From assembly GCA_001604565.1 (NCBI GenBank), contig LVBV01000006.1, positions 1 to 64,000 on the forward strand: a stretch of 64,000 bases of DNA. Direction: 5' to 3'. This DNA comes from Puniceicoccales bacterium Verruco_01 (GTDB lineage Bacteria > Verrucomicrobiota > Verrucomicrobiia > Opitutales > Oceanipulchritudinaceae). This document shows, in pieces, positions 25,660 through 35,125 of this stretch. How positions within the stretch are numbered: the first letter of the stretch is position 1; every line of letters starts with the position of its first letter. The position numbers and the translations under genes are program-made. The notes under the pieces are model-generated. The model did not search any database. It saw nothing but the letters and a program-made list of their open reading frames with translations, and was not told where the DNA came from.

Positions 25660-26964
25660 CTACTCCACGACCGGCGCGGGCGGATTCTCGCAGTCCCAGA
25701 CCTGCTTTCCCGCGACGAAGGTGCGGCGGACCCTTCCGCGCAGGGTTTTGCCGGTCCACGGGCAGTTGGAGCTGCGCGACTGGAACGGGGGCTTGACGAG
25801 CCACTTTTCCTCCGGATCGAAGACGCAGATGTCCGCGTCGGCGCCGGGGGCGAGCGTCCCCTTCTTCAGGTGCAGGACGTTCGCGGCCTTCCGTGAAAGA
25901 AGGTCCACGAGCAGGGCCAGCGGCATGCGTCCGGAGTGAACGAGCGCCTCAAGACACACGGCGAGCGCCGTCTCCATCCCGATGATGCCGAAGGGCGCGG
26001 CGTCGAACTCCACGTCCTTGTCGTCATTGGTGTGCGGGGCGTGGTCGGTCGCAATGCAGTCGAGCGTGCCGTCCAGAAGGCCTCCGATGAGGGCCTGACG
26101 GTCTGCCTCGGTCCGCACGGGCGGATTCATCTTGAGGAGGGTGTCGTAGCTCTGGAGCGCCTCGTCGGTAAAATAGAGGTGGTGCGGAGTGACCTCGGCG
26201 GAAACGTTCACCCCGGCCTTCTTGGCCTCGCGCATCAGCTCCACGCTGTGGGCGCTGGAGATGTGCTGCATGTGGATGTGCGCGCCGCTGTATTTGGAAA
26301 GGATGATATTGCGGGAGACGATGATGTCCTCCGCCGCGCTGGGCATGCCGCCGAGGCCCAGCTTCACCGACCAGAAGCCCTCGTGCATCACGCCGCCCTC
26401 GGTGAGGGCCTTGTCCTGGCAGTGGTCCATCACCGGCAGGTTGAACATGTGCGCGTACTCCACGGCGCGGCGCATCACCTCGTTGTTCTGCACGCAGCGC
26501 CCGTCGTCCGTCACGGCCACGACGCCCGCGCGGGAAAGCGAGCCCATCGGGGCCAGCGCCGCTCCCTCGCCGCCCACGGTGAGGCAGCCGGTGGGGAAGA
26601 CGTTCACCACGGCCTTGGCGCGGGCGGAGTCCTTGATGCGCTGGATCGTGCCGGCGTTGTCCGCCCAGGGTGCGGTGTTCGGCATGCAGACGACGCTCGT
26701 GAAACCGCCCGCCGCCGCCGCGCGCGTGCCGGTCTCGATACTCTCCTTGTGCGTCTGGCCGGGGTCCCGCAGGTGGACGTGGATGTCCACAAGGCCCGGC
26801 GCGACGACGAGGCCCGTGGCATCGACCACTTCGGCTTCCGCCTTCTCGGCGTCGGAAAGGCTTTGGACGATTTTGCCGTCGCGGACGAACACGTCACCCG
26901 CGCCGTCGCGCGATGAAGCCGGGTCGATCACACGACCGTTTTTGATCCAGAGAAAGGCACTCAT
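25660..26964 (-). CDS. pyrC: Dihydroorotase
   Basis: This 434-residue amidohydrolase of pyrimidine synthesis closes carbamoyl-aspartate to dihydroorotate. The metal-binding DIHVHLRDPGQTHKE (HxH) is near residue 60, the carboxylated-lysine region follows, and the later ATDHAPHTNDDK carries the catalytic aspartate. This is the multidomain-like class I form (PyrC/AllB type). Its ATG follows the stop of pyrR-pyrB with no gap, so the two are co-expressed and consecutive steps are encoded side by side. Confidence 0.95.
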   Translation of the reverse strand: MSAFLWIKNGRVIDPASSRDGAGDVFVRDGKIVQSLSDAEKAEAEVVDATGLVVAPGLVDIHVHLRDPGQTHKESIETGTRAAAAGGFTSVVCMPNTAPWADNAGTIQRIKDSARAKAVVNVFPTGCLTVGGEGAALAPMGSLSRAGVVAVTDDGRCVQNNEVMRRAVEYAHMFNLPVMDHCQDKALTEGGVMHEGFWSVKLGLGGMPSAAEDIIVSRNIILSKYSGAHIHMQHISSAHSVELMREAKKAGVNVSAEVTPHHLYFTDEALQSYDTLLKMNPPVRTEADRQALIGGLLDGTLDCIATDHAPHTNDDKDVEFDAAPFGIIGMETALAVCLEALVHSGRMPLALLVDLLSRKAANVLHLKKGTLAPGADADICVFDPEEKWLVKPPFQSRSSNCPWTGKTLRGRVRRTFVAGKQVWDCENPPAPVVE

Positions 26965-28497
26965 CTAGTCAAGATCCTCCGAAGAATTGGCGGCGGCGAT
27001 GGCCGCGGCGTTCGCGCAGAGATAGAGGACCGCCATGCGGCAGACGATCCCGTTGGTCACCTGCTCCAGAATCACGGAGCGGCCCGAGTCGGCGAGGTCG
27101 GAATCCACCTCCACGCCGCGGTTGATCGGGCCGGGGTGCATGATGATGGCGCCCGGCTTGAGCCAGGAAGCGCGCAGCTTGTTGAGGCCGAAGGAGGCCG
27201 TGTATTCCTTGAGGGAGGGGAAGTGGCTCGTTGACTGGCGCTCGTGCTGGATGCGCAGGAGCATCACGGCGTCCGCGTCGGCGAGGGCCTTCTTGAGGTC
27301 GTGAACCACCTCCACGTTGTCGCCCAGTTTCTCGAACTCCTGCGGAACGAGCGTGTTGGGACCGGCGAGGGTCACCTTCGCGCCCAGTTTGCCCAGGGCC
27401 CAGATGTTCGAGCGCGCCACGCGGGAGAAAAGAATGTCGCCCAAGATCGTGATCTTCTTGCCGGAAAGGTCCTGTCCGAGGTGCTCGCGCATCGTGAAGG
27501 TGTCCAGCAGCGCCTGCGTGGGATGCTCGTGCGCGCCATCGCCCGCGTTGATGACGGGCAGGCGCAGGATCCGCGAAAGGTAGGCCGCCGCGCCCGCGCT
27601 CTTGTGCCGCAGGACGATCATGTCGGCGTTCAGCGCCTGGATGTTCATCGCGGTGTCCTTCAAGGTCTCGCCCTTGACGATGGAGCTGGCCGCCTGCGTG
27701 ATGGTGACCACGTCCGCACTCAGGCGCTTGGCCGCGATCTCGAAGGCCACTCGGGTGCGCGTGGAGGGCTCCATGAAGAGGTTCACCACCGTCTTGCCGC
27801 GAAGGCTCGGCAGCTTCTTCTGCTTGCGCTCCAAGGTCTGCTTGAAACTCGTCGCGAGACTGTGGACAAGGTCGATCTCCTCGCGGGAGATGTCTTCGAT
27901 CGTCACGAGGTCCTTGTGCGCCCAGCATTCCACCTCGCTGCCGGAAATATCCTGAAGCGGACTCGGCACACCCGGCCCGGTCATGACGCAGTCCGTGCCC
28001 GAGGGCTCGGGCGACAGCTTCACCATCACCTGCTCGTCGGCGGCAAGGTCCACGCGCAGGGCGGCATACTTCGCGTCCAAAGGCAGTCCGCGTCCGTCGC
28101 GGTCGCAAAGGACGGCGATTTCCACCTGGGAGGGCCTGCCGTGGTCAAAGAGTTCGTTGATGGCGGCGCGCGCGGTGCGACCGGTGCCGATCACATCATC
28201 CACAAGGACGATCGCCATGTCGGTGATGTCGAAGGGGATGTCCGTCCGCATGAAGGCCTTCGGGATCGGGCGGGACCCGATGTCGTCGCGGTGAAACTGC
28301 GCGTTCAGCACCCCGAAGGGCACCTCGCGAGACATTCTGCGGGAAAGAATCCCCGCCAGACGCCTGCCGAGGGCGATGCCCCCGTTCGCGATGCCGACGA
28401 TCGCAAACGCGCCGCCGCCCGCACGATCCTTCGCGATCGCACCGGCCATTCTATCGATAGCCTCGGCGATTTCGTTACTGTCGTACAGCCTTGCCAT
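26965..28497 (-). CDS. pyrB: PyrR-PyrB fusion: pyrimidine regulator/uracil phosphoribosyltransferase fused to aspartate carbamoyltransferase
   Basis: This 510-residue fusion has an N-terminal PyrR domain, about residues 1-175, with the phosphoribosyl-pyrophosphate loop IVLVDDVIGTGRTARAAI. A linker follows, and residues 205-510 are an aspartate carbamoyltransferase catalytic chain with MEPSTRTRVAFE (carbamoyl-phosphate site), HPTQALLDTF and MHPGPINRG. Key residues of both halves are retained. The PyrR half may regulate pyrimidine genes or act as uracil phosphoribosyltransferase; the PyrB half makes carbamoyl-aspartate. No PyrI subunit is seen. The gene is 33 bp after the glycosidase gene, and I see no attenuator hairpin in that space. 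Confidence 0.95.
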   Translation of the reverse strand: MARLYDSNEIAEAIDRMAGAIAKDRAGGGAFAIVGIANGGIALGRRLAGILSRRMSREVPFGVLNAQFHRDDIGSRPIPKAFMRTDIPFDITDMAIVLVDDVIGTGRTARAAINELFDHGRPSQVEIAVLCDRDGRGLPLDAKYAALRVDLAADEQVMVKLSPEPSGTDCVMTGPGVPSPLQDISGSEVECWAHKDLVTIEDISREEIDLVHSLATSFKQTLERKQKKLPSLRGKTVVNLFMEPSTRTRVAFEIAAKRLSADVVTITQAASSIVKGETLKDTAMNIQALNADMIVLRHKSAGAAAYLSRILRLPVINAGDGAHEHPTQALLDTFTMREHLGQDLSGKKITILGDILFSRVARSNIWALGKLGAKVTLAGPNTLVPQEFEKLGDNVEVVHDLKKALADADAVMLLRIQHERQSTSHFPSLKEYTASFGLNKLRASWLKPGAIIMHPGPINRGVEVDSDLADSGRSVILEQVTNGIVCRMAVLYLCANAAAIAAANSSEDLD

Positions 28498-28530
28498 TGC
28501 CGATAAGGAACATCCCGCGAACGGATGAGG

Positions 28531-29955
28531 TCAATCGGAAAAAGAGTCTTGCGAGTCCAGCGAGGCGCCATTCGAGGCCGCGAGCTTCGCATACCAGCGC
28601 CCGGAATCCTTGACGGTGCGTGTTCCCGTCGCGTAATCGACGTGGGTGAGGCCGAACCTCTGGCTGTAACCGGAGGCCCACTCGAAGTTGTCCATGAGGG
28701 ACCAGTAAAAGTAGCCCTTGAAGGGGATGCCCTCCGACAACCCCCGCCGCACGCCGCCGAGGTAGCCTCGGATGAAGTCGATCCGAGCCGGATCGTGCAC
28801 CGCGCCGTCCGCGCCCACCCAGTCGCAGAGGGGGACGCCGTTCTCGGTGATGTACACGTCCTTTTTTCCGTAGCGCTCCATGCAGAAACGCGTGCCCCAG
28901 TAAAGGGCGGAGGGTGTCACCGGCCAGCCGAAGGAATTCATCGGGCAGCCCGGCGCGTGCGGCACGCGAACCGGGCCCCCGGCGCTCGCGCGGACGGGGT
29001 CGCCCCAGTAGATGTTCAGGCCCAAAAAATCCATCGGCGCGGCGATCGTCTCCATGTCGCCCTCGGCGATCTTCGGCATCAGGTGCCCGCAGCGGGCGAG
29101 CAGGTCCGCCGGATAGGTGCCCAGCATCATCGGGTCGTGATAGAGCGAGAAGCTCCACATGATCTTGAGGGGATCCAGTTCCGCGGAAGGACAGGCGGCG
29201 AAGGTGGCCTGCCGCGCGGCGGAGACATCCTCGGGCGATTCGCTGGCCGGCAGCGCCGGATTGTACTGCGCGGCGTGACCCACGCGGATCTTCGAGCGCG
29301 CCCCGGAACGCAGCGCCTGCACCGCCCGCCCGTGGGCAAGCAGCAGGTGATGCGCCGCCACGAGACATTCAGGGAGAGAATGGACATTCCCCGGAGCGAA
29401 GCGGCCCTCCGCGTAACTGCCGCCGATAAAAACCTGCGGCTCGTTCACCGTCATGAAATTCTTCACGCGGTCGGAAAAGTGCGAGGCGATCTGGGCCGCG
29501 TAATCGGCAAACCAGTTGGGCATGTCGGGATTGAGCCAGCCACCCCGAAGGTGCAGCGAAAGAGGCAGGTCCCAGTGGAAGAGCGTCCCCCAGGGCTCGA
29601 TTCCTGCCTCCAGCAGGGCGTCGATCAGCCGATCGTAGAAGGCCACGCCCTCCCCGTTCACCGCGCCGGTACCCTCCGGCATGATCCGCGGCCAGGCGAA
29701 GGAAAAGCGGTAGGCGGAAAGGTTCAGGCTCTTCATGAGGGCCACGTCCTCGCGCCACCGGTGGTAATGGTCGCAGGCCACATCGCCGTTGTGGCCGCCG
29801 TACACCTTGCCGGGAACCCGGCAGAAGGCGTCCCACACGCTCGGTCCCCTGCCGCCCTCGCGGGCACCGCCCTCGATCTGGTAGGCCGCCGTGGCCGCGC
29901 CCCACAAAAAACCTTCGGGGAACGCCGTTCCCGCACTCGTCACTTTTTCGGACAT
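28531..29955 (-). CDS. Glycoside hydrolase family 1 beta-glucosidase
   Basis: This 474-residue cytoplasmic enzyme of family GH1 hydrolyses beta-glucosides, beta-galactosides or related oligosaccharides. FPEGFLWGAATAAYQIEGG marks the start. The acid/base Glu172 lies in MTVNEPQV and the nucleophile Glu371 in VYITENGVP, and DNFEWASGYSQRFGL near the end is typical. ATG 29964 would add three residues. It has no signal peptide and no phospho-sugar-specific residues that I could confirm by eye, so substrate and whether it acts on 6-phospho-sugars are uncertain. It precedes pyrR-pyrB by 33 bp on the same strand and may be co-transcribed. Confidence 0.93.
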   Translation of the reverse strand: MSEKVTSAGTAFPEGFLWGAATAAYQIEGGAREGGRGPSVWDAFCRVPGKVYGGHNGDVACDHYHRWREDVALMKSLNLSAYRFSFAWPRIMPEGTGAVNGEGVAFYDRLIDALLEAGIEPWGTLFHWDLPLSLHLRGGWLNPDMPNWFADYAAQIASHFSDRVKNFMTVNEPQVFIGGSYAEGRFAPGNVHSLPECLVAAHHLLLAHGRAVQALRSGARSKIRVGHAAQYNPALPASESPEDVSAARQATFAACPSAELDPLKIMWSFSLYHDPMMLGTYPADLLARCGHLMPKIAEGDMETIAAPMDFLGLNIYWGDPVRASAGGPVRVPHAPGCPMNSFGWPVTPSALYWGTRFCMERYGKKDVYITENGVPLCDWVGADGAVHDPARIDFIRGYLGGVRRGLSEGIPFKGYFYWSLMDNFEWASGYSQRFGLTHVDYATGTRTVKDSGRWYAKLAASNGASLDSQDSFSD

Positions 29956-30042
29956 GGGTGGCATTCTGCCATGCCGGGGGCGCCGTCGCAAGCCGGGGAA
30001 AAATCTTCTGTGAATTCGAGGCCGGCTGCCGGAGGCGGGGAC

Positions 30043-30078
30043 AAAAAAAGACCGCACCCGGATGAGTGCGGCCTTTGA
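30043..30078 (-). terminator. Rho-independent terminator after the FKBP gene
   Basis: On the minus strand GGCCGCAC pairs with GTGCGGTC around an eight-base loop and is followed by a run of seven T. It lies 21 bases past the FKBP gene stop and ahead of the glycosidase gene. Confidence 0.85.
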
Positions 30079-30098
30079 AAAATGGAGAAAAGACCGGC

Positions 30099-31100
30099 TT
30101 ACTTGGTCTGGGTGCCCTGCGGCGCAGCCGTTGTCGGCGGCGGAGGAGGCGGAGTCGTTGGCCGGTTCTTGAGCGCGTCCGGCGGAAGCGGCGGAGGCGT
30201 TGTCGGAGGAGCGGGCGGAAGCTTGTCCTTAAGTGCCGAAGGCGGCGGAGGCGGCGGAGTCATGTTCGGGGGATTGCCGGGAGCGCCCGTCGGCGGACGA
30301 AGGCCCGAAAGCGCCGGAGGACGTCGGCCTTCGATGACCGACTGGACTTCCACGTCGAAAACGAGCATCGCGCCGGGCTTGATCGGGGCTCCGGGAGGCG
30401 GATTGGCGCCGTAGCCGAGGTTGCCGGGGATGTAGAGGCGAATCTTTCCGCCCTCGCCAACGAGCTGAAGGCCCTCGCTCATGCCGGGAACGACGCCCGC
30501 GACGGGGAATTCGACCGGCTCCTTCGCCTCGTCGAACACCGTGCCGTCGGTCAGGCTGCCCTTGTAGAGAACCTTCACCTTGTCCTGCTTCTGCGCTTTG
30601 CGCTCGGGATTGCCGGGGGCGAGGATTTCATAATAAAGGCCGCTTTCGGACTTTGTCAGCTTGTCCTTGTCCGGCAGGGCGTCGATATAAGCCTGACCGG
30701 CCTTCTCGTTCTCGGCGGCAATCGCTTCGCGCGCCTTTGCCGCTTCCTGCATCTTTGCGCGGAAGATCACCTGGGCGCGCATCACATCCTCCTGGAAGGA
30801 CGCATACTGGTCGTCGCCAGAGAGCCCCTTCTGGAAGCCTTCGCCCATCCAGGCCATCTGCTGAGCGTTGAAACCCACGTTCAGACGCGACTGACGCGCG
30901 ACGGCAAAACCGATCGCGCGGAAGGCGTCCGCATCGGTGGAGGTGTCGGGATCGATGACAGGGGCGGCAGCTTCCGCAGTCGGAGCCGCGGGAGGCTGTG
31001 CGGGAGTTTGCTGTCCGGTGCAGAGGGATGTCGCGAAGAGGGCCGCAAGGCCCGTCGCGACGGCTCCGATTCCGGTGATGGTGAGCTTTCTTGAGATCAT
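30099..31100 (-). CDS. FKBP-type peptidyl-prolyl cis-trans isomerase, exported
   Basis: This 333-residue protein has a signal-like N-terminus (MISRKLTITGIGAVATGLAA...). An FKBP N-terminal helical dimerisation domain lies at about 60-165, and an FKBP catalytic domain at about 170-255 (VLYKGSLTDGTVFDEA, VPGMSEGLQLVGEGGKIRLY, YGANPPPGAPIKPGAMLVFD). The last 75 residues are low-complexity and proline-rich, with runs of P, T and A. It should assist folding of periplasmic or outer-membrane proteins like FkpA or Mip. ATSLC does not make a good lipobox, so a soluble or N-terminally anchored form is likely. It is divergent from the first acetolactate synthase gene. Confidence 0.92.
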   Translation of the reverse strand: MISRKLTITGIGAVATGLAALFATSLCTGQQTPAQPPAAPTAEAAAPVIDPDTSTDADAFRAIGFAVARQSRLNVGFNAQQMAWMGEGFQKGLSGDDQYASFQEDVMRAQVIFRAKMQEAAKAREAIAAENEKAGQAYIDALPDKDKLTKSESGLYYEILAPGNPERKAQKQDKVKVLYKGSLTDGTVFDEAKEPVEFPVAGVVPGMSEGLQLVGEGGKIRLYIPGNLGYGANPPPGAPIKPGAMLVFDVEVQSVIEGRRPPALSGLRPPTGAPGNPPNMTPPPPPPSALKDKLPPAPPTTPPPLPPDALKNRPTTPPPPPPTTAAPQGTQTK

Positions 31101-31401
31101 GTTTGAAAACCGGTTCAAGTTGAGAGAACAAAAATCGACTTGAAAAGTGCCGATTCTTGCGCTTGTTTGCGACAGTCCAATGGTGAACACGTTCCAGAGC
31201 ACATTTGTTTCGCGCGCCTTTTTGTCCGGCGTGCGTGGAGTGCTCGTACTTGCGGTAGGTAGCGTAAGCCTTTAATCCGGCCCGTCCCCGCGTACACCCT
31301 GTCAAACGCATCGAACGACCGGATTCCAAGTCCCGGCCGCGCCGCCGCGTTTGTCAGATTTTTCCACCACAAAATACAATCTTTTCCGAAAGAGAATTCA
31401 C
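31101..31401. other. Divergent intergenic region between FKBP and acetolactate synthase genes
   Basis: This 301-bp region holds the promoters of two divergent genes. I see no convincing -35/-10 pair, leader peptide with runs of Ile, Val or Leu codons, T-box or terminator-antiterminator structure. Classical ilv attenuation is therefore not supported by the sequence. Confidence 0.5.
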
Positions 31402-33189
31402 ATGGAAACCGCCACCGAATCAAAACCGTCCGCCTCCTCCGCCATAGCGCCCATGAAGGGTGCCGACATCATTGTCCGCGCTTTGGAACGGGAGGGAGTG
31501 ACCCACGTCTTCGCCTATCCGGGCGCCGCGACGATGGAGATCCACCACTCGCTCCTCAAGTCCTCGCAGATCCGCACGATCCTGCCCCGTCACGAGCAGG
31601 GCTGCGGCTTCATGGCGCACGGCTTCGCGCGAAGCACCGGCAGGACCGGCGTCTGCATGGTGACGAGCGGGCCGGGCGCGACGAACCTCGTGACGTGCAT
31701 CGCCGATGCGTGGATGGACTCGGTGCCGCTCGTGGCCTTCACGGGGCAGGTGACGCAGGACAAGATCGGCAAGACCGCCTTTCAGGAGACGGACGTGTTC
31801 GGCATGACGCTCCCCATCTGCAAGCACAGTTATCTCGTCCTGAACACGGCGGACCTGCCGCGCATCATCAAGGAGGCGTTTTATGTGGCCAATTCGGGCC
31901 GCCCCGGACCGGTGGTGATCGACCTGCCCAAAGATGTGCAGTTAAATTCCGCCGCGATCGACTGGGATGCGGTGAAGTGCGACCTCCCCGGTTACAAGCC
32001 CTATTGCGAGGCGAAGGACGCGGACCTGCGTCAGGCGCTCGCCATGATTGCGTCCGCGAAGAAGCCGCTTCTCTACATCGGCGGCGGCATCATTTCCGGC
32101 GACGCGTGCGCGGAGCTGAAGGCCTTCGCGGAGCTGACAGGCATGCCAGTCGCGGAAACACTGATGGGCCTTGGCGCATTCCCGGACAGTCACCCGCAGA
32201 ACTTGCGCTGGTTCGGCATGCACGGCGGCGTGGCGGGCAACTGGGCGGCGGCGGAGTGCGACCTGCTCGTGGCCATCGGCGCGCGCTTCGACGACCGCAT
32301 CACGGGCGCCAAGCCCAAGAGATTCGCCGAGAACGCAAAGATCATCCACTTCGACATCGACAAGAGCGAGCACGGGAAGAACCGCGCTGTGACCCTTGCC
32401 ATCCGGAGCGACTCGAAGTACGCCCTCGCCCGCATGTGCGAGCTCGCCCGCGCGGAGGGCTTTTCAAAGCCCGAGATCTCCGAGTGGGAGAAGAAGGTGT
32501 ACGGCTGGAGGGCCCAGTATCCCTTCACATATGAAAAGGGCCAGTACATCGCCGCTCAGGAGGCCATCGCGGAACTGGACAAGCAGCTCGCGGGGACCGA
32601 CCACATCGTGACGACGGGCGTCGGCCAGCACCAGATGTGGTCCGCACAGTTCTGCCATTTTGATACTCCACGCACGTGGGTCTCAAGCCTGGGCCTCGGC
32701 ACGATGGGCTTCGGCCTGCCTGCGGCACTGGGAGCCAAGATTGCCAACCCCGGCAAAACCGTGGTGGATATCGACGGCGACGGCTCCTTCACCATGAACG
32801 TGCAGGAACTGGCCACCGCCGCGATGGAGAAGATTCCCGTCAAGGTGCTGCTCGTCGACAACCAGCACCTGGGCATGGTGATGCAGTGGGAGGACATTCT
32901 GTACGACCGCATCCGCGCGCAAACCATTTTGTGCGACCCGGAAAACCTCGGCGGGCCCGACAACCCGGCGGGGCTCTATCCGGACTGGCCGACGGTCTGC
33001 AAGGGTTTCGGCATCAAATCGCGCCGCGTGATCCGCAGGGAGGACCTCGCGGGCGCGATCGCCGAGATGCTCACCCACCCCGGCCCGTACGTGCTGGATG
33101 TGGTCGTGCCGAACGACGAACACGTGATGCCCTTCATCCCGGCGGGCAAAACCGCGAAGGAGATCCTGATCAAGAGCCCGGGCCGCTGA
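31402..33189 (+). CDS. ilvB: Acetolactate synthase large subunit, copy 1
   Basis: This 595-residue thiamine-diphosphate enzyme makes 2-acetolactate or 2-aceto-2-hydroxybutyrate, the first common step of valine/isoleucine synthesis. [12 protein letters not shown] carries the catalytic Glu65; the FAD region and the ThDP motif beginning GDGSFTMN are present. Where the family motif ends in NN (LNNQHLGM), this copy reads [12 protein letters not shown], so the first N is D. It is followed after 108 bp by a close paralogue of nearly identical length. No small regulatory subunit is seen in the window. ATG 31402 gives METATESKP. Confidence 0.94.
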   Translation: METATESKPSASSAIAPMKGADIIVRALEREGVTHVFAYPGAATMEIHHSLLKSSQIRTILPRHEQGCGFMAHGFARSTGRTGVCMVTSGPGATNLVTCIADAWMDSVPLVAFTGQVTQDKIGKTAFQETDVFGMTLPICKHSYLVLNTADLPRIIKEAFYVANSGRPGPVVIDLPKDVQLNSAAIDWDAVKCDLPGYKPYCEAKDADLRQALAMIASAKKPLLYIGGGIISGDACAELKAFAELTGMPVAETLMGLGAFPDSHPQNLRWFGMHGGVAGNWAAAECDLLVAIGARFDDRITGAKPKRFAENAKIIHFDIDKSEHGKNRAVTLAIRSDSKYALARMCELARAEGFSKPEISEWEKKVYGWRAQYPFTYEKGQYIAAQEAIAELDKQLAGTDHIVTTGVGQHQMWSAQFCHFDTPRTWVSSLGLGTMGFGLPAALGAKIANPGKTVVDIDGDGSFTMNVQELATAAMEKIPVKVLLVDNQHLGMVMQWEDILYDRIRAQTILCDPENLGGPDNPAGLYPDWPTVCKGFGIKSRRVIRREDLAGAIAEMLTHPGPYVLDVVVPNDEHVMPFIPAGKTAKEILIKSPGR

Positions 33190-33297
33190 AAACGCCCGGA
33201 CCGTCTCAATTCGCCGAAAAATGAGCTTCCGGCCTGTTGACGCCCGGTACATAATGCCTGAATTCAGTTTCAACCGTATCCACTGAGGAATCCAATC

Positions 33298-35088
33298 ATG
33301 GCCACCAAAGAATCCACGAGGCTCGCACAAGCGCCCTCCCCCGCGACAATCAAGGGCGCCGAGCTTCTCGTACGTTGTCTGGAACGCGAGGGCGTGGACC
33401 ATGTGTTCGCCTATCCCGGCGGTGCGTCGATGGAGATCCATCAGGCGCTCACCCGCTCGAAGAAGATCCGCACGATCCTGCCCCGCCACGAACAGGGCGC
33501 GGGGTTCATGGCGCACGGCTACGCGCGGACGACCGGCAAAACGGGCGTCTGCATGGTGACGAGCGGCCCGGGCGCGACGAACCTTGTGACGTGCATCGCC
33601 GACGCGTGGATGGATTCCATCCCGTTGGTCGCGATCACGGGCCAGGTGGCGCAGCATTTCATCGGCAAGACGGCCTTTCAGGAGACGGACGTCTTCGGCA
33701 TGACGCTGCCGATCTGCAAGCACAGTTTTCTCGTTCTCAAGACCGAGGATCTGCCCCGCGTCATCAGGGAAGCCTTTACGATCGCCAACTCCGGTCGTCC
33801 GGGCCCGGTCGTGATCGACCTGCCCAAGGACGTGCAGCAGAAGATGGTGAGCTCGTCCCTCGCGGAGGACGAAGTGAAGACGGACCTGCCCGGCTACAAT
33901 CCCTACCACGAGGCGGGCGACGCGGAGCTGAAGGCAGCTCTTTCCATGATCTCCGCGGCGAAGCGCCCGGTCCTCTACGTGGGCGGTGGCGTCATCTCCG
34001 CCAACGCCTGTGCGGAACTGCGCGCCTTTGCGGAAATAACGGGAGCACCGGTTGCGGAGACACTGATGGGGATCGGCGCCTTTCCGGACAGCCACCCGCA
34101 GAATTTGCGCTGGTTCGGCATGCACGGGAGCGTGGCGGGCAACTGGGCGGTGAACGAGTGCGACCTTCTCGTGGCCCTGGGCGCCCGCTTTGACGACCGC
34201 ATCACAAGCGCCGTCAAGACCTTCGCCCCGCTCGCGAAGATCATCCACTTCGACCTCGACCGTTCCGAGCACAACAAGAACAAGCGCGTGGACCTGCCGA
34301 TCCACTCGGATCTCAAGTATGCGCTGACCCGGATGCTCGCCCTCGCCAAGGAAACGGGTTTTGCCAAGCCCGACATCGCCGCGTGGAACGCGAAGGTGGC
34401 CGCGTGGAAGAAGGAGTATCCCTTCCAGTTCGAGGAAAGCCCCTACATCCTGCCGGAGGCCGCGATCAGCGAACTCAACCGGCAGCTTGCGGGGAAGGAA
34501 CACATCATCACGACGGGCGTCGGCCAGCACCAGATGTGGGCCGCGCAGTTCTGCACTTTTGACGAGCCCCGGCGCTTTGTTTCGAGCCTCGGCCTCGGCA
34601 CGATGGGCTTCGGCCTGCCGAGCGCCCTCGGCGCCAAGGTGGCGAACCCGTCCCTGCCGGTCGTCGACATCGACGGCGACGGTTCCTTCACCATGAACTT
34701 GCAGGAACTGGCCACCGCCGTGCAGGAGAAGATCCCCGTCAAGGTGATGATCCTCAACAACCAGCACCTCGGCATGGTGATGCAGTGGGAGGACATCCTC
34801 TACAAGGGAAACCGCGCGAACACGATTCTCTGCGACCCCGCCAACATCGGCGGCCCGGAGAACCCCGCCGCGCTCTATCCGGACTGGGTGAAGATCGCCG
34901 ACGGCTTCGGCGTCAAGGCCCGCCGCGTGCTCCGCAAGGAGGACCTCGCCGGCGCCATCGCGGAAATGCTGGCCGCCGAGGGGCCCTTCCTCCTCGACGT
35001 GGTCGTCCCGCACCGCGAGCACGTCATGCCCTTCATCCCGGCGGGCAAGTCCGCCAAGGAAATCCTCATCAAAACCCCGGGTAAATAA
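33298..35088 (+). CDS. ilvB: Acetolactate synthase large subunit, copy 2
   Basis: This 596-residue paralogue aligns end to end with the preceding gene and differs mainly in the N-terminal 20 residues and the domain between residues 300 and 400. Glu65 lies in [12 protein letters not shown]; the ThDP motif GDGSFTMN with canonical [12 protein letters not shown] is intact. GAGGA eight bases before the ATG is a plausible ribosome site. It precedes leuC by 37 bp, so ilvB1, ilvB2 and leuC probably form one operon linking valine and leucine synthesis. Which copy is the main anabolic enzyme is unknown; the canonical NN favours this one. Confidence 0.95.
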   Translation: MATKESTRLAQAPSPATIKGAELLVRCLEREGVDHVFAYPGGASMEIHQALTRSKKIRTILPRHEQGAGFMAHGYARTTGKTGVCMVTSGPGATNLVTCIADAWMDSIPLVAITGQVAQHFIGKTAFQETDVFGMTLPICKHSFLVLKTEDLPRVIREAFTIANSGRPGPVVIDLPKDVQQKMVSSSLAEDEVKTDLPGYNPYHEAGDAELKAALSMISAAKRPVLYVGGGVISANACAELRAFAEITGAPVAETLMGIGAFPDSHPQNLRWFGMHGSVAGNWAVNECDLLVALGARFDDRITSAVKTFAPLAKIIHFDLDRSEHNKNKRVDLPIHSDLKYALTRMLALAKETGFAKPDIAAWNAKVAAWKKEYPFQFEESPYILPEAAISELNRQLAGKEHIITTGVGQHQMWAAQFCTFDEPRRFVSSLGLGTMGFGLPSALGAKVANPSLPVVDIDGDGSFTMNLQELATAVQEKIPVKVMILNNQHLGMVMQWEDILYKGNRANTILCDPANIGGPENPAALYPDWVKIADGFGVKARRVLRKEDLAGAIAEMLAAEGPFLLDVVVPHREHVMPFIPAGKSAKEILIKTPGK

Positions 35089-35125
35089 TCCCGGTCCTCA
35101 ATTTTCTCACCTTCACAGAATCATC

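Noticed and set aside
28498-28560. Search for a PyrR-dependent attenuator before pyrR-pyrB
   Set aside because: No PyrR-binding loop consensus or terminator hairpin was seen in the 33-bp gap or the adjoining end of the glycosidase gene.
33237-33256. TTGACG...CATAAT before acetolactate synthase copy 2
   Set aside because: The spacing between the hexamers is under 12 bases, too short for a sigma-70 promoter.
32683-35022. Long open frame (779 codons) opposite the acetolactate synthase genes
   Set aside because: It spans the gap between the two genes and is antisense to conserved sequence. It is typical GC-rich shadow composition with no motifs.
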